A stretch of 28,322 nucleotides of DNA. Origin: Phallusia fumigata (lineage: Eukaryota; Chordata; Ascidiacea; Phlebobranchia; Ascidiidae). The first letter of the stretch is position 1, and each line of letters opens with the position of its first letter. The stretch covers positions 1 through 28,322 of the forward strand of contig QXVZ01001225.1 in NCBI GenBank assembly GCA_008931825.1, written 5' to 3'. Below, one piece after another: positions 22,637-28,322 of this stretch. The notes below the pieces were generated by a model that was not told the DNA's origin, did not search any database, and was given only the letters and a program-made list of their open reading frames with translations. A program made the translations under genes and the position numbers.

Positions 22637-22790
22637 CAGTGGTAACTAACTGATTTAGGGCCATGTGCTTTGGTGACCCTTTTTGGATCATACCCCCTCA
22701 CTTTGTTGACCCAGACACGCGAGTGTGGGTGTATTCCAACTCCCCACGGTATTCTTATTGTTGTCCCATGTCCCGCGTTGGAAATCACTG
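22637..22790. mobile_element. Possible short hAT-like element remnant
   Basis: The left end reads CAGTGGTAACTAACTG and the right end, reverse-complemented, CAGTGATTTCCAACGCGGG, both in the CAGNGGTTCTCAAC style of hAT ends. The body is about 154 bp. The eight bases on either side do not match as a target-site duplication, so the boundaries are uncertain. Confidence 0.4.
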
Positions 22791-22879
22791 ACACAACTTT
22801 GAAAATGGGCTGGAGACATGAGTGAAACGATGGTGTTATATTTTATCAGTTTTTTAAAAACACAGGGTAGTTTTTTCAC

Positions 22880-23716
22880 TGAACGATGTAATACAACACA
22901 CGTCCTTCCGTGAACACGTCGTTAAAAAGCGATTGTACCAACATACACGTCCATGCATAAGAAAGCACGAGAAAAAAAAAACTTTCTCAAAAAGTACGCT
23001 CAGGTACAATGACAAAGTAGACAAACTTGGTAATTTATATTTTCTGCTAATTATTTAGTCAAAAATTTTGAAAGTTTGTTCACATCCCGCAATTTAATGC
23101 AACTTGAAAAAGGGAAAGTTGTAATGAAAAGGGCCACAATCGCTTTGAAGGCTTGTGATGTCTATCAACGGCATTTACATACGTTTCTTTCTGCTTCGTT
23201 GCACATGTGCAAGGCAACATACCGGTGGGTATTGACCTTCAAAGGAAAGTAGCTGCAATCTGAAACAAATCTATTTCTTCTGCTCCTCCGCTTTGAGGTT
23301 GGGGTTGTCTTTCTACAACTTGATCGAAGCTGAAAAATTAAAATATCCCGAAACTCAATCAATAAATTGCTCAGCCTCGTCTCGTTTTGTCACATCAGTG
23401 CGTGAACAAAAATTGCTTTTATCCGATTTGTTAGCTTGGTTTGTGCTGAGCATTACAAAAAATTTTGTAAACTGTAACTGCAGTGTAAATAAATCGCAAA
23501 TAAATACATAATGGGGATTGTACAACACGTATAGGGCGTTTGTAGCTTGATTGTGTGTTATGTTAAAACACTGTTAACAGGAAGCTCTTTGCACTTGCGC
23601 GTTGAGTTATTCCTTAGAGATTTAATGATCCGTAGAGACTTTACCGCGCAGCATTTGGAAAACTTCAAGCCACGTTCCAATGCTGAATATTGCCAACACT
23701 TAACGTCTTTGCACGC
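22880..23716. other. No supported gene
   Basis: Short open frames on both strands (for example 23165-23362 minus and 23293-23511 plus) show no splice signals or known motifs. I looked here for further exons of the TMEM26 relic and found none. Confidence 0.4.
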
Positions 23717-23781
23717 CTAAATACAATTACATTGTATTGTTTTTTTTCTAAATACAATTACATTGTATTGACATTGTATTG
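23717..23781. repeat. Tandem near-palindromic AT repeat
   Basis: A 23-base unit containing AATACAAT-TACATTGTATT occurs at 23717-23739 and again at 23748-23770, followed by a partial third copy (ACATTGTATTG) to 23781. Each unit is self-complementary. It lies just beyond the exon 4 relic of the TMEM26 pseudogene. Confidence 0.7.
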
Positions 23782-23784
23782 TTC

Positions 23785-24310
23785 AAGCTGAAATACGTTC
23801 TAACTCCATCCTGCCAAAACGACATATAGCACTGTGTGATTTCTTTCTGTCAAGACGAACATTAAGGCAGCGGCCGGTAACCTTTCCCAACCCGTGGGCC
23901 AAAACCACGATCGGGAAGGTCTCGGCAGACCGAATCAACTTCTAACTTACAGTTTTGAAACAAAAAAGCATTTATTCACGTATGCGCACAAATAAAGTTC
24001 GTCACGGCAAATCGCTGCTTTGTCAAATTTGTTAAGGGCAGCGGACCGGGCGATTTTGCTTGCCGGGCCAGACTAAACCCGCAGGCCGTGGTTCGTCGAC
24101 CTCTGCATTAGGGGTTATTAAAATGAGGGTTAATTTCATTAAAACAAACGTATACAAGGGATGGTGATCAACCTTACCATGTCCCTTGTGAGATGAAACA
24201 TTTCCATGATGCCACCACCGGCGCCAAGATAGACAACTAAGAGTTGCAAAAATATCGGAGGAGAGGTCCTTAGAATATCAACTTTTAGGTTTTTTGAATC
24301 CCCCGGATGG
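23785..24310 (-). pseudogene. TMEM26-like relic, exons 3 and 4 only
   Basis: In the minus-strand sense, 24310-24178 encodes a segment ending FLQLLVVYLGAGGGIMEM and then HLTRDM before a GTAAGG donor. This parallels ISQLLLAYFVAGADIVEIL in exon 3 of the intact gene. Further on, 23846-23785 encodes TVLYVVLAGWS, parallel to TAIYVILGVWS in exon 4. There the next tryptophan codon is a TAG stop (23802-23800) and the frame then dissolves into the AT repeat. The expected phase-0 junction between the two exons is no longer in phase. A 238-bp MITE sits in the intron. Exons 1, 2 and 5 are not recognisable. I read this as a decayed tandem duplicate. Confidence 0.65.
23868..24105. mobile_element. 238-bp non-autonomous hAT element (MITE) with 8-bp target duplication
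   Basis: The left end starts CAGCGGCCGGTAACC, followed by an ACCCGTGGGCC block. The right end, reverse-complemented, starts CAGAGGTCGACGAACC. These are typical hAT terminal inverted repeats. The flanks are CATTAAGG (23860-23867) and CATTAGGG (24106-24113), an 8-base target-site duplication with one mismatch. The element has no open frame of its own and needs a transposase supplied elsewhere. Confidence 0.8.
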
Positions 24311-25288
24311 CTACAAAATTAAATCTGAAAAAGGGTTTCGCAACAAACTTGGCAAAGTCAACTATAGCAATGCTTCCGGAAGATAACTAGCATAAAAGGA
24401 AGTTGAAACATATACGATCGTGTACAACCCGTTTTTAAACCACTTCTTTGCTCAAAAAATCAACAGTACTTAATTATCATTTTTTCAGTTGTTCTGTATG
24501 CATGTTACATGTTATTTCGATCTTTTCATATTAGTTTATTAGCGTTCCTAGCGCCAAACCCCGAACCGCAGATGTTAAAAATGTCTCTAGACCTCAAAGG
24601 TCTATTTACAGTGCTGAAACATGCTCTGTTAATAATCCACAGGCTATAGCACTAGGGAATAGAAGAAAGCAACCTAAACCTCAGGCGGTTTCTCTGTCGG
24701 CAAACTGCACCGCGGTTTTAATCGAATCATGTTAGCGTTGCCTCATATATGTCTTTCAGCTCGTAAAACGTTAGATGGAAATCTAAGTTGAAAGGGTTTG
24801 TTTGTGTTGACTTTTAAAAAAAACATTGCAATCACTTTCAATTTTTGCTTTAGGGAGTTAGTTGTAAATGCTATTAGCGCGAAAATTGGTGATTCTTTTT
24901 ATTTTATTTTCACCCAGTTCAATGCTTGAAAGAGCCGTATTTAGTTTAAAATGCAGGTTTTAGATTACCGAATTTGCTAAGTTTTAATTTTACCGACATA
25001 CTTTTAATTATTTTCTGAGGGAACATTCTTTTTAATTTGTCAAGTTACTCATCTGATATTTAGGACGTTTCATATTTTAAACCGACCCGAGGAATTCATG
25101 GTCAAAGCAACAAATTTGATTTACCGTATATTACCACAGAGTGAGATACCCCTATTGGGTTATTTAATATCTTACATTAGGTTTTGTCAACAATCAAAAC
25201 GGTTCGGATGAGTGTGATACATAATTTTGATTTAGCACCATATTTTGTCTGTGTCTCTGCATTAAGTTTCTAAAATTTGCTTGTTGTC
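24311..25288. other. No supported gene; upstream flank of the CUB-like gene
   Basis: This stretch contains a possible degenerate continuation of the TMEM26 relic near 24370-24410 (minus sense, a MFQLPFMLVIF-like run) that ends at a stop and cannot be confirmed. The plus-strand promoter of the next gene should lie near its right end; no clear TATA box was found. Confidence 0.35.
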
Positions 25289-28225
25289 ATGACATTTGCT
25301 TGGAGACTCAAAATCTTGTTTGCGAGAAAGAAGAAGGTATTACTTATCTGCCTATGGGTGCTGGCAAGTTTGACTTCAGGTAAATGTTGCAACAGTGGGC
25401 AACTCTTACTGTTAGAGATTACAATTAGTTGCCTTTTTCAATCCATAACCATTCATTTGGTAATGACTAATCTACATTAACTGGCTAGTTACACGCTTGT
25501 AAACGCTTTGGTTGGGGATTTTCATTTAAAGCGTGTAGAAAGACGAATCTTATCATTAGGTAGCAAATTAAACCAAAAGATATACTTTTCGGTTTTAAAT
25601 ATACTAAGGTGGTATATTGATAAACATGATGAGTAATTTTTAAAATACAACGTTGAAATACACTTAAGAATTAAATCATCGCGGGCTTTTCTAGCACTCC
25701 AGACGAAACCCACAGCAGAGAACATCCGGGGCTAACCTAATTGCCAATTAAGCTTCACACATTCGGGGGTATGATTGCCAAAAGGCAATTACCAGTACCA
25801 ATACCAGCCGCACGCTGCACTTTCGTTACTACTTTATGGTCAGAATTAAAGACTTGATCTTCTGGTCTCAAAGGTTGTCGGATTTTGGCTACAAACAAAC
25901 CTATAAATCTGGTTTTATGCTATTTAATACTTTATTCTTACAATCGGATTGCTGATATACTTCAGCAGGGGAAGGATCATCCTGCTATCCCACGTCAGCA
26001 AACGGTATTAGCCTTTCTAATAGTTTACCAAGTTCCTGTTCAAATTACGGAAGAGCGTTCAACACCGGAAGTGGTGGCCATGCTGCGGTTCATCTTTTCT
26101 ACGGATCCATAGGAAACAATCTATGCTCGGTAACCTAGCGTGGTTTTAAAGTCGTTTATCCGTTTAATCATAAGCATGGCTAACTTTATGGCAAAGCCTG
26201 TCATTTGCCTTTCTAAACAATAAAGTCTAATGTAATTTACTTTTGATACACAATAAGGTTTATGAAGGTACAAGCAGGTCTGGAAGATTGCTTGGTACCT
26301 TTACTGGAGATGGGAGTACAAATGGAATTGTCAAATCTGACTCTGGATCAATGTATCTCAGTTGCGATTTGTCTTTGGGCAGTTTAACTAATCCTTTCTT
26401 GGGATTTGTTAAAGGTTTGTTTGTAGTCATCCACGATGTTTGCAGCCTCTGTGCTTTTTGTGCTATTTGTAGAGGGAACACCACTCAAAACACTTTTATT
26501 AACAACAAAATAATGGTTCTTTTGGTTTGAACACTAATGTTTGAAATAGGATTTTTGCTTTGTTTGGTATGAAAACGAAAAACTGTATTTTTTGTTGCCG
26601 TAAAGAAAAGTAAGTTGAAGGATTTGTGGAGGTAAAATTACCTGAAAGACTGTTGCCAAAAAGGGGCACAAGTTTTTTTCTTGCTTTGTTTGTCCTTAAT
26701 TTATCCGAACAAAGTAATTACAATAATAATATTAGATCTGCTGATTGATATATAACAAACAGTAAGTAATTTGCATTTTTAATCCCCATACACGAAATAA
26801 ATAACTGATATATTTCATTTTTTGGTTATTATTCAAAGCCTTTGTACCCACTAACTAACTGCTCTTTAGTGTGTAATAGGCGAAAAGTTTACAAAATGCC
26901 ATAAAAATAACATTCATATTTTATCTTAATTTTTTATGTCCTTTCTCGAGAGTTCGTCAGCAATTTCCATGCGCTAAAAAAAATAATAAGGTAAAAAGTT
27001 GGACACAACTTCCTGATAAAGAATGTTAATTAACAACAACAAAGTAGAGTAGTTTACAATATAATTGTGTGCTCTCAAACAATAAAAAAATGCCAAAAAT
27101 CGATTTCGAATTAGTCCGCTTTATAGCAAACACATTGATTGCACATAACGTTCAATTTTGTATTTTTTTCAGTTAACGAAGAAGCATCATGTGATTCGCA
27201 TCTTGATGCAAACGACCTGCCAACAACTTTCGTTATTCCGTCATCAAGTAATGGAAATTTTCTACCAAGATTGGCTTGTAACTATACAGTGACAAGTAGA
27301 ATGAAATGCAACTACACAATTACTCCCCGAATCCCCAATGCAATTACGTCTGGCGGTGGATCTGGAATATATGTAAGCCAACAAGTTTACACAGAGTGTT
27401 AGAACAGTTTTTCTGGAATGTTTTGCCTCAAAAAACATGTGGACAGCATAAGTTTAATTGTTTGAATGTATTGATTAAAACTGGTAAAATTAAAAAAAAG
27501 TCGAAAGAAGTCTAAAATCGTTACTCTAATGATAAAATAAATTTGTGAAAAAAAAGAAAATGAAATGGTGTGGTAAACAAACAGTTTCTGTCCGATCAGG
27601 CTGTTTAATGATATTATCACTTCGATCATGATAACTCTCCAACGGACTGCAATATAAAAAATCAAGTACATTTTACGTTTTTAAAGGTACAGTATTTTAA
27701 TTCCAAAGATTTGTACGTAAACCATGTTGCCAAATGTTGTCAATTTAATGTGACGTTTCTGGATCAACGGGCTTAAATTACCGAAAGCGCTAAATGTGAA
27801 ATATTAGATGGTGTCTGATGATCCGATGGAAAGTGGAAGAAGGTTGGAAAATGGCCAGATTGTGAAAGTTTGGGGAACACGAGTTCAAATCCAAATGTTG
27901 ACTTGGACTAATAATTTACAAGCCGCACCAAATATTTACATTACGTCAGGTAACTGATCAGAGCCAGGTTTTTTCAAACTTTGAATTTGAACATCCCTTA
28001 TATTCTTAACACTTTACCAAAAGGATATTCAAATTAAGATTTAGTTGAAGTTCTCTTATGACTTGATACCCTTGGTAACACCAGAATGTAAATGAAACTA
28101 AAACTGTGAACTGGTTGTTTGCATCAAAGAATATTTCTGCAGATAAAAAAAATAATAACATGATATCTTTAGTTTGTTCGAAGGTTGGCACCCTGAAATG
28201 CACAAACAACGTAAAAATAAAGTAC
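25289..28225 (+). CDS. Secreted protein with repeated two-exon CUB-like modules (5' part)
   Basis: Predicted exons are 25289-25379, 25966-26129, 26258-26414, 27173-27372 and 27808-27949, with phases 1-0-1-0-1 throughout. Exon 1 (ATG with G at -3) encodes a signal peptide: KKK, then VLLICLWVLASL, about residues 14-28. Exons 2+3 form one module (31-137) and exons 4+5 a second (138-251). The second exons align: VYEGTSRSGR and IVKS in module 1 against VSDDPMESGR and IVKV in module 2. VYEG, SGRLLGTFTG and MYLSC followed by LGF recall the second half of a CUB domain, but cysteine spacing (37, 55, 84, 121) is unusual, so CUB is tentative. A possible sixth exon, 28143-28225, has the same phases (1 to 0) and the same GTAAGC donor as exon 4. 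It is probably an extracellular or surface protein. The gene continues past the window; the acceptor of exon 5 (TATTAG) has a poor pyrimidine tract. Confidence 0.6.
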
Positions 28226-28322
28226 GTAAGCAAGGTATTTAATTATTGTTTTTAGATGTCATAATTTTTTAAAGAAGATAACGAAGAGCATAATAACTGT
28301 GACAAATCAAATGCTAAATGCT

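Noticed and set aside
23717..23781. CRISPR-like short repeat
   Set aside because: Only two and a half AT-rich palindromic units with a 9-base gap, in eukaryotic DNA; not an array.
27870..27895. tRNA T-arm-like GAGTTCAAATCC
   Set aside because: No acceptor, D or anticodon stems surround it; it lies inside the fifth exon of the CUB-like gene.

Overview
This is animal nuclear DNA: AT-rich, with spliced genes, GT-AG introns of about 57 to 760 bp, a TATA-box promoter, and degraded hAT-type transposons. I lean towards a tunicate (ascidian) because of the small genes, the mix of very short and medium introns, an intronless orphan 7TM gene and joined contigs that look like highly divergent haplotypes. 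No single feature proves this; another compact invertebrate genome is possible.

Layout. Positions 1-10250 hold no gene I can support. They contain two direct repeats separated by a single N and one inverted repeat. A CRE/CCAAT/GC-box cluster, probably a promoter, lies at about 10280-10500. Two more N-separated duplications follow (10628-11200 and 11939-14256). From 14488 the window becomes gene-bearing: a TATA box and a three-exon gene for an 84-residue, strongly basic secreted or signal-anchored peptide (14587-15713, +); a broken copy of the last TMEM26 exon (16558-16785, -); an intronless orphan 7TM receptor-like gene (17825-18844, +); and a complete five-exon TMEM26-family gene (22008 down to 20476, -). 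Next comes a decayed TMEM26-like relic (24310 down to 23785, -) with a 238-bp hAT MITE in its intron. The window ends in the 5' part of a secreted protein built from repeated two-exon CUB-like modules (25289 onward, +).

The genes form no obvious pathway. The clearest local theme is TMEM26 duplication: one intact gene and two relics, all on the minus strand, within 8 kb. At four of the six N positions, and at a fifth inside TMEM26 exon 1, the sequence after the N repeats the sequence before it. These are most simply unmerged overlapping contigs or alleles, not biological tandem repeats. The items most likely to be new are the small peptide gene and the modular secreted gene; both were assembled here from splice sites and reading phase.
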